Assembly: GCF_030519475.1 (NCBI RefSeq) | Contig: NZ_JAUMKD010000005.1 | Span: forward strand, 248,001 to 312,000 | Origin: Micromonospora sp. C28SCA-DRY-2 | Lineage (GTDB): Bacteria; Actinomycetota; Actinomycetes; Mycobacteriales; Micromonosporaceae | Length of the DNA: 64,000 nucleotides | Reading direction: 5' to 3' | Notes under the pieces: generated by a model | The model's database searches: none | Told to the model about the DNA's origin: nothing | The model's input: the letters and a program-made list of their open reading frames with translations, nothing else | In this document: positions 33,065 through 41,295 of the stretch, piece after piece | Numbering within the stretch: the first letter of the stretch is position 1 | Layout of the letters: the number at the start of each line of letters is the position of its first letter | Translations under genes and position numbers: made by a program

Positions 33065-33988
33065 ATGGCTGGCAACGGTGACCGTGCCGAGACGTGGACG
33101 TCGGAGCTCCGCGAGCAGCAGGCCGCGCTCGGCAACGACCTGGGGCCGGCGGATCCGGCGGCCTACACGATGCGCAAGCCGATCCCCGAGCCGATGCCGA
33201 CGGACCGGCACGGGCCGGCCCGGATCATCGCGATGGCCAACCAGAAGGGCGGGGTCGGCAAGACCACCACGACCATCAACCTGGGCGCGGCGCTGGCCGA
33301 GTACGGCCGCAAGGTACTGCTGGTCGACTTCGACCCGCAGGGCGCGCTCTCGGTCGGGCTGGGGGTCAACCCGCACAACCTCGACCTGTCCGTCTACAAC
33401 CTGCTCATGCAGGACGACGTCACGGCCGACGACGTCCTGATCAAGACGGATGTGGCCGGGCTGCACCTGCTGCCGGCCAACATCGACCTCTCCGCCGCCG
33501 AGATCCAGCTGGTCAACGAGGTCGCCCGGGAGATGGCCCTGGCCCGGGTGCTCAAGTCGATCCGCAAGGAGTACGACTTCATCCTGATCGACTGCCAGCC
33601 CTCGCTGGGCCTGCTGGCGATCAACGCGTTGACCGTCGCGCACGGCGTGCTCATCCCGCTGGAGTGCGAGTTCTTCAGCCTGCGCGGTGTCGCGCTGCTG
33701 CTGGACACCATCGACAAGGTCCGCGAGCGGCTCAACTTCGACCTGGAGCTCGAGGGCATCCTGGCCACCATGTACGACAGCCGCACCACCCACTGCCGGC
33801 AGGTGCTCCAGCGGGTGGTGGAGGCGTTCGGCGACAAGGTCTACCAGACGGTCATCACCAAGACCGTCAAGTTCCCCGAGTCGACCGTCGCCGGCGCCCC
33901 GATCACCACGCTCGACCCGGCCTCGTCCGGCGCCCGCAACTACCGGCAGCTGGCCCGTGAGGTGATCGCCGCCCAGGCGGAGCGGTAG
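33065..33988 (+). CDS. parA: ParA-family ATPase (Soj-like, scpAB-linked)
   Basis: Deviant Walker-A ATPase of 307 residues. About 45 leading residues precede 'IIAMANQKGGVGKTTTTINL' with the signature KGGVGKTT. Motif A' is 'LLVDFDPQGALSVGLG' and Walker B 'FILIDCQPSLGLLAINAL'. No parB follows, so this is not the origin-partitioning parA; it is the second, xerD-scpAB-associated ParA seen in actinobacteria (Rv1708 position). It probably acts with ScpA/ScpB in chromosome organisation. The ATG follows a strong ribosome site. Confidence 0.92.
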   Translation: MAGNGDRAETWTSELREQQAALGNDLGPADPAAYTMRKPIPEPMPTDRHGPARIIAMANQKGGVGKTTTTINLGAALAEYGRKVLLVDFDPQGALSVGLGVNPHNLDLSVYNLLMQDDVTADDVLIKTDVAGLHLLPANIDLSAAEIQLVNEVAREMALARVLKSIRKEYDFILIDCQPSLGLLAINALTVAHGVLIPLECEFFSLRGVALLLDTIDKVRERLNFDLELEGILATMYDSRTTHCRQVLQRVVEAFGDKVYQTVITKTVKFPESTVAGAPITTLDPASSGARNYRQLAREVIAAQAER

Positions 33989-34044
33989 CCCGGAGTGCAC
34001 CACCAGAGCGCCGGGCCGCGCCGGCCGTGGACTACGGTCGTCCG

Positions 34045-35142
34045 GTGACCGCGCCGCCCCTCGACCCGCCCGCCGCGCCGGAGCAGCCGCCAGCCGCGGC
34101 CCCGCCCGGCCCGGACGGCGCCGTGGCCAAGGACCCCACCGGCCCGGTCGACGCCACGGGAGACACCCCGGCGGTGGGGGACGCGGCCGGGGGTGGCGGG
34201 TTCACCGTCCGGCTGGCCAACTTCACCGGCCCGTTCGACCTGCTGCTGCAACTGATCGGCAAGCACAAGCTCGACGTCACCGAGGTGGCGCTGCACCGGG
34301 TCACCGACGAGTTCATCGCGTACATCCGGGCCATGGGCGACCGGTGGGACCTGGACGAGGCCAGCGAGTTCCTGCTCGTCGCCGCGACCCTGCTCGACCT
34401 GAAGGCGGCCCGGCTGCTGCCCGCCGCCGAGGTGGAGGACGAGGAGGACCTGGCCCTGCTGGAGGCCCGGGACCTGCTCTTCGCCCGGCTGTTGCAGTAC
34501 AAGGCGTTCAAGGAGGCGGCGGCGCACATCGCCGCGCTGGAGGAGGTCGGCGGCCGCCGCTACCCGCGGGCGGTCACCCTGGAGCCCCGCTACGCCGAGG
34601 CGCTGCCCGAGCTGGTGCTCGGTATCGGCCCGCAGCGGCTGCTCAAGCTGGCGATCAGGGCGATGACCCCGAAGCCGGTGCCGGAGGTCTCGATCGCCCA
34701 CGTGCACATGGTCCGGGTCAGCGTCCGGGAGCACGCGGCGATCATCACCGAGCGGCTGCGCCGGGCCGGCACCGCCAGCTTCTCCCTGCTCTGCGCCGAC
34801 TGCGACGCCACCCTGGAGGTGGTGGCCCGGTTCCTGGCGCTGCTGGAGCTCTACCGGGAGGGCCTGGTCGCGTTCGTCCAGGAACAGGCCCTGGAGGAGC
34901 TGACCGTACGCTGGACGGGTCCCGCCGAGGGCGGCCCGGACCTGCACATCGACGAGTACGCCGGCACCCCGGACGAGAACGCCGGTGCCGGTGCTGACGC
35001 CCGCGCCGGCGGCGACGCGGAGGCCGATGTCGACACGGGTGCCGACGGCGACTCCGGCGCCGGTGCCGATGCTGGCGCCGATGGAGACGTGAGCACCGCC
35101 GGTGGGGACGCGCCGGCACGGACCGAGGAGGGACCGCGATGA
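34045..35142 (+). CDS. scpA: Segregation and condensation protein ScpA
   Basis: Kleisin subunit of the bacterial condensin SMC-ScpAB, about 365 residues. A Pro/Ala-rich leader precedes the kleisin domain, which opens 'FTVRLANFTGPFDLLLQLIG' and continues 'EFLLVAATLLDLKAARLLP'. The C-terminal winged helix is around 'RFLALLELYREGLVAFVQEQ'. An acidic Gly/Ala/Asp repeat tail (about 300-355, GADADA-like) is an unusual extension. GTG 34045 is chosen; GTG 34027 would add 6 residues, and TACGGT at 34031 could be the -10 of a leaderless message. ATGA overlap with scpB. Confidence 0.92.
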   Translation: MTAPPLDPPAAPEQPPAAAPPGPDGAVAKDPTGPVDATGDTPAVGDAAGGGGFTVRLANFTGPFDLLLQLIGKHKLDVTEVALHRVTDEFIAYIRAMGDRWDLDEASEFLLVAATLLDLKAARLLPAAEVEDEEDLALLEARDLLFARLLQYKAFKEAAAHIAALEEVGGRRYPRAVTLEPRYAEALPELVLGIGPQRLLKLAIRAMTPKPVPEVSIAHVHMVRVSVREHAAIITERLRRAGTASFSLLCADCDATLEVVARFLALLELYREGLVAFVQEQALEELTVRWTGPAEGGPDLHIDEYAGTPDENAGAGADARAGGDAEADVDTGADGDSGAGADAGADGDVSTAGGDAPARTEEGPR

Positions 35143-36224
35143 GCAACGAGGAGCGCCGCGACTCCCTGGCCGACCAGGCCGCCGCCTGGGTGCCGCCCTG
35201 GCAACGTCCCAGCCCGCGGGCTGCCCAGCCGCCTCCGCCGCCCGCCGAGGCTGCCACCTCACCCGCCGAGGAGCCCGCCTCGCAGGGCGAGCCTGCCACC
35301 CCACCCGCCGAGGAGCCCGCCTCGCAGGGCGAGCCTGCCACCTCACCCGCCGACGAACCGGCTTCCGTGCCCACCGCCGCGCCGACGCGGTCGCCCGCGC
35401 CCGCCGCAGATCTTGGAACGGAACGGCCCCCAGAGGGGCCGAATTCCTCCAAGATCTCCGCGGAGCCAGCGGCCGTGGAGGGCGCGCCGGTGGCTGGGGA
35501 GGGCGTGCCGACGGCTGCGACGACCCCATCGGTTGCCGAGGGGGCGGTGGCGGTTGGGCGTGGCGAGGCGGAGGTGCCGCTTGCGGAGGCGGAACCGGTC
35601 GCGGGGGAGGGCGGCGCTGGCGGCGTACCGGAGAAGCGGGGGCGGCGGCGGACGGCGCCGGAGCCGGCGCCCGAGCTGGACGACGCGGAGCTGCGCGGGG
35701 CGCTGGAGGCGATCCTGCTGGTGGTCGACGAGCCGGTCAGCGAGCTGACCCTGGCCGACGTGCTGGAGCAGCCGGTCGAGCGGATCGGCCCGATGCTGGA
35801 CGACATCGCCGCCGGCTACACCGCGGCCGGGCACGGCTTCGAGCTGCGCCGGGCTGCCGGCGGCTGGCGGCTGTACACCCGCCCGGAATACGCCGGGTAC
35901 GTCGAGCGGTTCGTGCTGGACGGGCAGTCGGTCCGGCTGACCCAGGCCGCGCTGGAGACCCTGGCCGTGGTCGCCTACAAGCAGCCGGTCACCCGCTCGC
36001 GGATCTCCGCGATCCGCGGAGTCAACTGCGACGGGGTGATCCGTACCCTGGTCTCCCGCGGGCTGGTCGAGGAGTGTGGCACCGAACCGGACAGCGGGGC
36101 GTTCCTGTACCGGACGACCACGATGTTCCTGGAGAAGCTCGGGCTGAACAGCCTCGACGACCTGCCGCCGCTCGCCCCGTTCCTGCCCGACGACGTAGAA
36201 GAGCTTGCCGATGCCACGCGATGA
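35139..36224 (+). CDS. scpB: Segregation and condensation protein ScpB with long disordered N-terminus
   Basis: Condensin accessory subunit. The normal ScpB core is residues about 175-361: two winged helices with 'ELRGALEAILLVVDEPVSEL' at the start and 'LTQAALETLAVVAYKQPVTR' in the second. The first 170 residues are a Pro/Ala/Glu extension absent from typical ScpB. It contains three tandem copies of an ATSPAEEPASQGEP unit (35,250-35,360) and an in-frame 50-base palindrome (35408-35457) encoding 'DLGTERPPEGPNSSKIS'. ATGA coupling to scpA. The ribosome site for rluB lies inside the 3' end. Confidence 0.93.
   Translation: MSNEERRDSLADQAAAWVPPWQRPSPRAAQPPPPPAEAATSPAEEPASQGEPATPPAEEPASQGEPATSPADEPASVPTAAPTRSPAPAADLGTERPPEGPNSSKISAEPAAVEGAPVAGEGVPTAATTPSVAEGAVAVGRGEAEVPLAEAEPVAGEGGAGGVPEKRGRRRTAPEPAPELDDAELRGALEAILLVVDEPVSELTLADVLEQPVERIGPMLDDIAAGYTAAGHGFELRRAAGGWRLYTRPEYAGYVERFVLDGQSVRLTQAALETLAVVAYKQPVTRSRISAIRGVNCDGVIRTLVSRGLVEECGTEPDSGAFLYRTTTMFLEKLGLNSLDDLPPLAPFLPDDVEELADATR
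35408..35457. repeat. 50-base palindromic element inside scpB
   Basis: Perfect 10-base outer arms AGATCTTGGA / TCCAAGATCT (35408-35417, 35448-35457) and an inner hairpin with GGCCCC / GGGGCC arms near 35424-35438. The element is in frame within the disordered part of ScpB and is the likely source of the lower-GC 'SSKIS' codons there. It looks like an inserted dispersed repeat rather than ordinary coding sequence. Confidence 0.75.
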
Positions 36225-36981
36225 CCGTGCCCCCCGACCCGACGCGCCGGTGTACACCGGCGTCGAGCGCCTGCAGAAGGTGCTCGCCGCCGCCGGTGTC
36301 GGGTCCCGCCGCGCCTGCGAGGACCTGATCTTCCGGCGCCGGGTGACGGTGAACGGCAGGGTCGCGCAGTTGGGCGACAAGGTCGACCCGACGACCGCGG
36401 TGATCGAGGTGGACGGGGAACGGGTGGTCGCCGACACCCGCCTGGTCTACCTGGCGATGAACAAGCCGCGCGGGGTGGTCTCCACGATGGCCGACGAGAA
36501 GGGCCGCACCGCGCTGGCCGACTTCCTCGGCAACCGGGTGGAGCAGCGGGTCTACCACGTCGGGCGGCTGGACGCGGACAGCGAGGGGCTGCTGCTGCTC
36601 ACCAACGACGGCACGCTCGCGCACCGGCTGATGCACCCCTCCTACGGGGTGCCGAAGACGTACCTGTGCGAGGTGGCCGGGCCGATCCCGCGCAACCTGG
36701 GCAAGCGGCTGATGGCCGGGGTGGAGCTGGAGGACGGCCCGGCCCGGGTCGACGCGTTCCGGGTGGTGGACACCCTGGGACGGACCGCCCAGGTGGAGCT
36801 GACCCTGCACGAAGGGCGCAAGCACATCGTCCGGCGGCTGCTGGCCGAGGTCGGCCACCCGGTGTCCCGGCTGGTGCGTACCTCGATCGGGCCGATCCGG
36901 CTGGGCGACCTGCGCGCCGGGCGGACCCGCCGGCTCACCAACGCCGAGGTGGCGGCGTTGTTCAAGGCGGTGGGTGACTGA
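36211..36981 (+). CDS. rluB: Ribosomal large-subunit pseudouridine synthase RluB-like
   Basis: RsuA/RluB-family pseudouridine synthase of 256 residues. An N-terminal S4 domain ('RLQKVLAAAGVGSRRACEDL') is followed by the catalytic domain with the conserved 'YHVGRLDADSEGLLLLTNDG', where Asp of GRLD is the nucleophile. 'LHEGRKHIVRRLLAEVGHPV' near the end is typical of the RsuA/RluB/RluE/RluF group. ATG 36211 has GAAGAG at a good distance; a TTG at 36205 is in frame too. It overlaps the end of scpB, the standard neighbour order scpB-rluB-cmk. Confidence 0.93.
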   Translation: MPRDDRAPRPDAPVYTGVERLQKVLAAAGVGSRRACEDLIFRRRVTVNGRVAQLGDKVDPTTAVIEVDGERVVADTRLVYLAMNKPRGVVSTMADEKGRTALADFLGNRVEQRVYHVGRLDADSEGLLLLTNDGTLAHRLMHPSYGVPKTYLCEVAGPIPRNLGKRLMAGVELEDGPARVDAFRVVDTLGRTAQVELTLHEGRKHIVRRLLAEVGHPVSRLVRTSIGPIRLGDLRAGRTRRLTNAEVAALFKAVGD

Positions 36982-37173
36982 CCCCGCCGTTCGGGGTACG
37001 GCAGCCGGTAGGCTCCGTGACGGCCGCCGGCGCGCCCGGCGCGCGGGCGCGGGTGGCGCCCGGCGGTCGGTACGCGCGGCCCGGTGTCGGGCCGCGGGCA
37101 TGATTGACGATGGAACGACCGCTCACGGCGCCGCTACCGGCGACCCGTGGGGTACGGGCTGAGGAGGACGACG

Positions 37174-37854
37174 GTGGAGGAAAACGTACGGACCGGGCGC
37201 TGCGTGGTCGCTGTGGACGGGCCGTCCGGTTCGGGTAAGTCCACCGTCTCGCGGCGGCTCGCCGCCGGCCTCGGTGCCCGCTACCTGGACACCGGGGCGA
37301 TGTACCGGGCGATCACCTGGGCGGTGCTGCGCTCCGGGGTCGACCTGACCGACGCCGAGTCGGTGGCCAAGGTCGCCGGCGAGGTGGACCTGCGCATCGG
37401 CACCGACCCCCAGGGCTACGGCGTGACCGCCGACGGGGTGAACGTGGACGTCGAGATTCGTGGCCCCGAGGTGACCGCGGCGGTCTCCGCCGTCGCCGCC
37501 GTGCCGGCGGTGCGGGCGCTGCTCGTCGCCCGGCAGCGGGAGATGATCGCCAACCACGGCCGGATCGTGGTCGAGGGCCGCGACATCGGCTCGGTGGTGG
37601 CGCCGGAGGCCGACCTGAAGGTCTACCTGACCGCCTCCGAGGCGGCCCGGGCGGCCCGGCGCAGCGCCGAGGACGCCGCCGACGTGGCCGCCACCGCCGC
37701 CGACCTGGCTCGCCGGGACCGGCTCGACTCCACCCGGAAGGTGAACCCGTTGCAGCAGGCCCCGGACGCGGTCGTGCTGGACACCACCGAGCTGGGCATC
37801 GACGAGGTCGTGGCGCGGCTGCGCGAGCTGCTCACCGAGCGGGGAGTGGCGTGA
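37174..37854 (+). CDS. cmk: Cytidylate kinase
   Basis: Phosphorylates CMP and dCMP with ATP; 226 residues. P-loop 'VVAVDGPSGSGKSTVSRRLA' near the start, 'YLDTGAMYRAITWAVL' (nucleotide-binding segment), 'IVVEGRDIGSVVAPEADLKV' and 'RRDRLDSTRKVNPLQQAPDA' are all cmk signatures. GTG 37174 follows GAGGAGGAC; an upstream GTG at 37147 lacks a site. The stop overlaps the der start (GTGA). The 192-base gap before it contains a single open frame (36974-37162) whose stop overlaps the cmk ribosome site; I see no family in it. Confidence 0.95.
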   Translation: MEENVRTGRCVVAVDGPSGSGKSTVSRRLAAGLGARYLDTGAMYRAITWAVLRSGVDLTDAESVAKVAGEVDLRIGTDPQGYGVTADGVNVDVEIRGPEVTAAVSAVAAVPAVRALLVARQREMIANHGRIVVEGRDIGSVVAPEADLKVYLTASEAARAARRSAEDAADVAATAADLARRDRLDSTRKVNPLQQAPDAVVLDTTELGIDEVVARLRELLTERGVA

Positions 37855-39254
37855 CCGAGAGCGACGGTTGGGTGGAGCTGCGGGAACTGGACCTCGACGC
37901 CGAGGAGCAGCCCGGTCCGCAGCCGGTGGTGGCCGTGGTCGGCCGTCCCAACGTGGGCAAGTCGACACTGGTTAACCGGATCATCGGCCGCCGACAGGCG
38001 GTCGTCGAGGACGTGCCCGGGGTGACCCGTGACCGGGTCCCGTACGACGCGCAGTGGGCCGGCCGGCAGTTCACCGTGGTGGACACCGGCGGTTGGGAGC
38101 CGGACGCCCGGGACCGGGCGGCCGCGATCGCGGCGCAGGCCGAGGCGGCGGTGGCCACCGCGGACGTGGTGCTCTTCGTGGTCGACGCGGTGGTCGGCTC
38201 CACCGACGTGGACGAGGCGGCGGTGCGGATGCTGCGGCGCAGCGCCAAGCCGGTGATCCTGGTGGCGAACAAGGCGGACAACACCGCCATCGAGATGGAG
38301 GCCACCTCGCTGTGGTCGCTCGGCCTGGGTGAGCCGCACGCGGTGTCGGCGCTGCACGGCCGCGGCTCCGGCGAACTGCTGGACGCGATCATGGACGCGC
38401 TGCCGGAGGCCCCGAAGATCGTGGAGCACCGGCCCCGCGGCCCGCGCCGGGTGGCGCTGGTCGGGCGGCCGAACGTGGGCAAGTCCAGCCTGCTCAACCG
38501 CTTCTCGGGGGAGGAGCGGGCGGTGGTCGACGCGGTCGCCGGGACCACGGTGGACCCGGTGGACAGCCTGGTCGAGATCGGCGGGGAGACCTGGCAGCTG
38601 GTGGACACCGCCGGGCTGCGCAAGCGGGTCGGCAAGGCCAGCGGCACCGAGTACTACGCCAGCCTGCGTACCGCCTCGGCGATCGAGGCGGCCGAGGTGG
38701 CGGTGGTGCTGCTCGACGCCAGCGAGGTGATCAGCGAGCAGGACCAGCGGATCCTGTCCATGGTCACCGACGCCGGCCGGGCGCTGGTGATCGCCTTCAA
38801 CAAGTGGGACATGGTCGACGCTGACCGCCGGTACTACCTGGACAAGGAGATCGAGCGCGAGCTGCGCCGCATCCCGTGGGCGATCCGGCTCAACCTGTCG
38901 GCCAAGACCGGGCGGGCGGTCGACAAGCTCGCCCCCGCGCTGCGCAGGGCGCTGGCCAGCTGGGAGACCCGGATCCCGACGGCGCAGCTCAACGCGTGGC
39001 TGACCGCCCTGGTGCAGGCCACCCCGCACCCGGTGCGCGGTGGGCGGGCGCCGAAGATCCTCTTCGCCACCCAGGCGGGCGTGGCCCCGCCGCGGTTCGT
39101 GCTCTTCACGACAGGTCCGCTGGACGCCGGCTACCAGCGCTTCGTCGAGCGCAAGCTCCGCGAGGAGTTCGGCTTCGAGGGCAGCCCGATCGAGATTTCC
39201 GTACGCCCGCGCAAGAAGCTCGGCCCCGGGGGCCGCGGCAAGGCGCACGGCTGA
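37851..39254 (+). CDS. der: Ribosome biogenesis GTPase Der (EngA)
   Basis: Tandem-GTPase of 467 residues needed for 50S assembly. The first G domain begins 'VAVVGRPNVGKSTLVNRIIG' and has DTGGW as G3 and NKAD as G4. The second begins 'VALVGRPNVGKSSLLNRFSG', with DTAGL and NKWD. The C-terminal KH-like domain ends in basic 'RPRKKLGPGGRGKAHG'. GTG start overlapping the cmk stop. It closes the conserved block corresponding to Rv1691-Rv1713. Confidence 0.96.
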   Translation: MTESDGWVELRELDLDAEEQPGPQPVVAVVGRPNVGKSTLVNRIIGRRQAVVEDVPGVTRDRVPYDAQWAGRQFTVVDTGGWEPDARDRAAAIAAQAEAAVATADVVLFVVDAVVGSTDVDEAAVRMLRRSAKPVILVANKADNTAIEMEATSLWSLGLGEPHAVSALHGRGSGELLDAIMDALPEAPKIVEHRPRGPRRVALVGRPNVGKSSLLNRFSGEERAVVDAVAGTTVDPVDSLVEIGGETWQLVDTAGLRKRVGKASGTEYYASLRTASAIEAAEVAVVLLDASEVISEQDQRILSMVTDAGRALVIAFNKWDMVDADRRYYLDKEIERELRRIPWAIRLNLSAKTGRAVDKLAPALRRALASWETRIPTAQLNAWLTALVQATPHPVRGGRAPKILFATQAGVAPPRFVLFTTGPLDAGYQRFVERKLREEFGFEGSPIEISVRPRKKLGPGGRGKAHG

Positions 39255-39632
39255 CGTTTCCGTTCCCGCCACACGCCCGTGGCGGACGCCGGTCCGTGAC
39301 GGCCGGGCCCTCCCGGTGGCCCCGGACAGCTCCGGGCCGTGCGGTCTCGGGGCGTGCCGCTGACGGCCGTCAGTCTGTCCCGCGAGCGCGATACCGCGGA
39401 GTCATCATGATGACTCCGCGGTATCGCCGTTCCGGGCGAACCCGCTCATGGCTCGGGTAGGCACCAAGCGGGGCGCCCTAGAAGGGCACCGACGCCCTCC
39501 CTATCCTCCTAGGAAGATCTAGCGGTGGTGCGGCGGGCGACGCATCCGTGAGCCGGGAGGGGCGTGTGCGGACGACGGCAAGATCTGCGCTAAGCTGTAC
39601 CGGCTGTCGCGGGGGAACCCACGCGGGAGCAT
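39255..39632. other. der-tRNA intergenic region, no gene
   Basis: No convincing gene in 378 bases. It contains the 40-base perfect palindrome at 39388-39427 and, just before the tRNA, sequence that should hold its promoter (for example TAAGCT near 39591). Confidence 0.6.
39388..39427. repeat. 40-base perfect palindrome
   Basis: The half-site GCGATACCGCGGAGTCATCA (39388-39407) is followed immediately by its exact reverse complement (39408-39427), with no spacer. It lies 134 bases after der. It is too symmetrical and lacks a U-tract for an ordinary terminator. I interpret it as a dispersed palindromic element. Confidence 0.85.
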
Positions 39633-39706
<74 letters not shown>

Positions 39707-39714
39707 CGCAGTGC

Positions 39715-39750
39715 AGGGGTCATTCGGAAGCTTTCCGGATGACCCCTTTC
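39715..39750 (+). terminator. Terminator after tRNA-Pro
   Basis: Arms AGGGGTCATTCGGA (39715-39728) and TCCGGATGACCCCT (39734-39747) pair with one G-T wobble around AGCTT and are followed by TTC. It starts nine bases after the tRNA. Confidence 0.8.
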
Positions 39751-39825
39751 GATCTGTACGGCCGCGAAGTGCAGCAACGGCTCCTGGCCGATACCCGAGC
39801 CCCGTCAGCACCAGCTGGGAGAACC

Positions 39826-40221
39826 ATGACGAGTCGGTTCACCGAGTTGACCGTTGACTGCCACGATCCGGAGAGGCTCGCGGCCTTCTGGTGCGAGGTG
39901 CTGGACTTCACGGTGATCGACCGGACCGAGAGCAAGGTCGAGATCGGCTCCTGGGTGCCGACCGTCGAGGACGTTCGGGCCCGCCAGATGCCGCCCACCC
40001 TGCTGTTCATCCGGGTGCCCGAGGGCAAGGCCGGGAAGAACCGGCTCCACCTCGACGTCAGCCCGATCGACCGCAGCACCGACGACGAGGTGACCAGATT
40101 GCTCGGCCTCGGTGCCACCAGGACGGACGTGGGCCAGGGCGCAGACCGGAACTGGGTGGTCATGGCAGACCCGGAGGGCAACGAGTTCTGCGTCCTGCGC
40201 ACCCTGGCGCCCCAGGACTAG
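39826..40221 (+). CDS. VOC (glyoxalase-like) family protein
   Basis: Protein of 131 residues with the paired beta-alpha-beta-beta-beta units of the vicinal-oxygen-chelate fold: 'FTELTVDCHDPERLAAFWCE' opens the first unit, 'RLHLDVSPIDRS' begins the second and 'MADPEGNEFCVLR' is the common ending with a metal-ligand Glu. It belongs to the glyoxalase-6-like subgroup, members of which have varied or unknown substrates. ATG is preceded by GGGAGA at a good distance. A single gene after the tRNA, convergent with the GtrA gene. Confidence 0.88.
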   Translation: MTSRFTELTVDCHDPERLAAFWCEVLDFTVIDRTESKVEIGSWVPTVEDVRARQMPPTLLFIRVPEGKAGKNRLHLDVSPIDRSTDDEVTRLLGLGATRTDVGQGADRNWVVMADPEGNEFCVLRTLAPQD

Positions 40222-40306
40222 ACCGGGCGCGGGCACCCCCACCCCGTCCACACGCGGCAACCGTCACCTTGCCGAGAAGACCTCGTCGTCAGCTCCTGGT
40301 CAGCAT

Positions 40307-40330
40307 GCGGCCGTCACACGCGACGGCCGC
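40307..40330. terminator. Hairpin between convergent VOC and GtrA genes
   Basis: Perfect 9-bp stem GCGGCCGTC / GACGGCCGC (40307-40315, 40322-40330) with a 6-base loop, overlapping the 3' end of the GtrA gene. No U-tract. Confidence 0.55.
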
Positions 40331-40946
40331 TCGGCCGCGGGTGGCGCGCCCTCGGGGGCGCTACGGCAGCGACAGGGCCGGGTCGACGACCGTCCGGTGC
40401 GGCGCCGGCACCTTCCGGCCGCGCACCCTCCAGGTCGGAGTTCGGGGGGCGGCGGTGGGCGAAGACGTGCAGGCGGAGCACCAGGAACCGCCCGACTCCG
40501 GCGAGTCCGGAGGCGCCGAGGTAGACGGCCTGCTCCCAGCGGATACCGGCCGACGGCTGCACCGCGTGCAGGACGAGGATGGCAGCCGAGGTGACCAGAT
40601 AGGCGGCGGCGGCCGAGCCGGCGGACTGCAGGTGCTGGTGCCATCGCGCGCGCCGACCGGTGCCGAAGGTGAACCGGGCGTGCAGTTCCGTGCCGAGCAG
40701 CGTGGATGCCACGGTGATCAGCGCGTTCGCGACGGCCCATGGCATGAGCGTGGCCACCGCCGACACCGCGATGCTGGAGGCGAGCCCGACACCGCCGCCG
40801 AACAGAACGAACCTGGCGAACGAGCCGAATGCGCTCGGGCCCACCGGTCGAGCCTCGGACGCTCCGGCTGGCTTCGGCGGTAGCGGCGACGAGGTCGGCT
40901 CACCGTCGCGCCCCGGAGCAGCGCGGCGGCGATCGGGTCGCAGCAT
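40314..40946 (-). CDS. GtrA-family membrane protein
   Basis: Protein of 210 residues with four predicted helices in the GtrA (DPMS-associated flippase-like) pattern: 'FARFVLFGGGVGLASSIAVS', 'WAVANALITVASTLLGTELH', then 'FTFGTGRR', and two further helices ending 'VGRFLVLRLHVFAH'. GtrA proteins are thought to help move polyprenyl-linked sugars or to partner glycosyltransferases at the membrane. No such gene is adjacent here. ATG 40946 is chosen because the upstream continuation is low-complexity Arg/Pro. The Ala/Pro/Arg tail is unstructured. Confidence 0.8.
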   Translation of the reverse strand: MLRPDRRRAAPGRDGEPTSSPLPPKPAGASEARPVGPSAFGSFARFVLFGGGVGLASSIAVSAVATLMPWAVANALITVASTLLGTELHARFTFGTGRRARWHQHLQSAGSAAAAYLVTSAAILVLHAVQPSAGIRWEQAVYLGASGLAGVGRFLVLRLHVFAHRRPPNSDLEGARPEGAGAAPDGRRPGPVAAVAPPRARHPRPSGRRV

Positions 40947-41295
40947 CGACGGAACGTCCGAACGGGAGCATCTCCCTCGACCGGCCTGCCGGTGCCGCTG
41001 CGGCCGGCAGCGCGCGCCGGTCGCGACCATGCCGGCCAGCCGCCTGCCCGGCACTCCTCGCCGGAACAGCGGAGATCGGGGCGGCGGTGTCCTGCTTCGC
41101 ATCATGCTCTCCAACGGGCGGTCGTGGCTGGTGCTCCGCGGCTCCTGTCCGCCGCGCACACCGACCATGGCTGCCACCACTGACACCGCCCTATCAGCGC
41201 GCTGACGCGGCCGGCTCACCCGCAGCAGCGCGATGTCAGCAGCGCGGAGCGGCGGGCGCTTCACCTGGCCTCCGCCGGCCGGAGCTGGCGCTCGG

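Noticed and set aside
36974..37162. 62-codon frame between rluB and cmk
   Set aside because: Arg/Ala-rich with no family; its stop overlaps the cmk ribosome site, which could be functional, but there is no four-base overlap and the case is weaker than the bridging frames.
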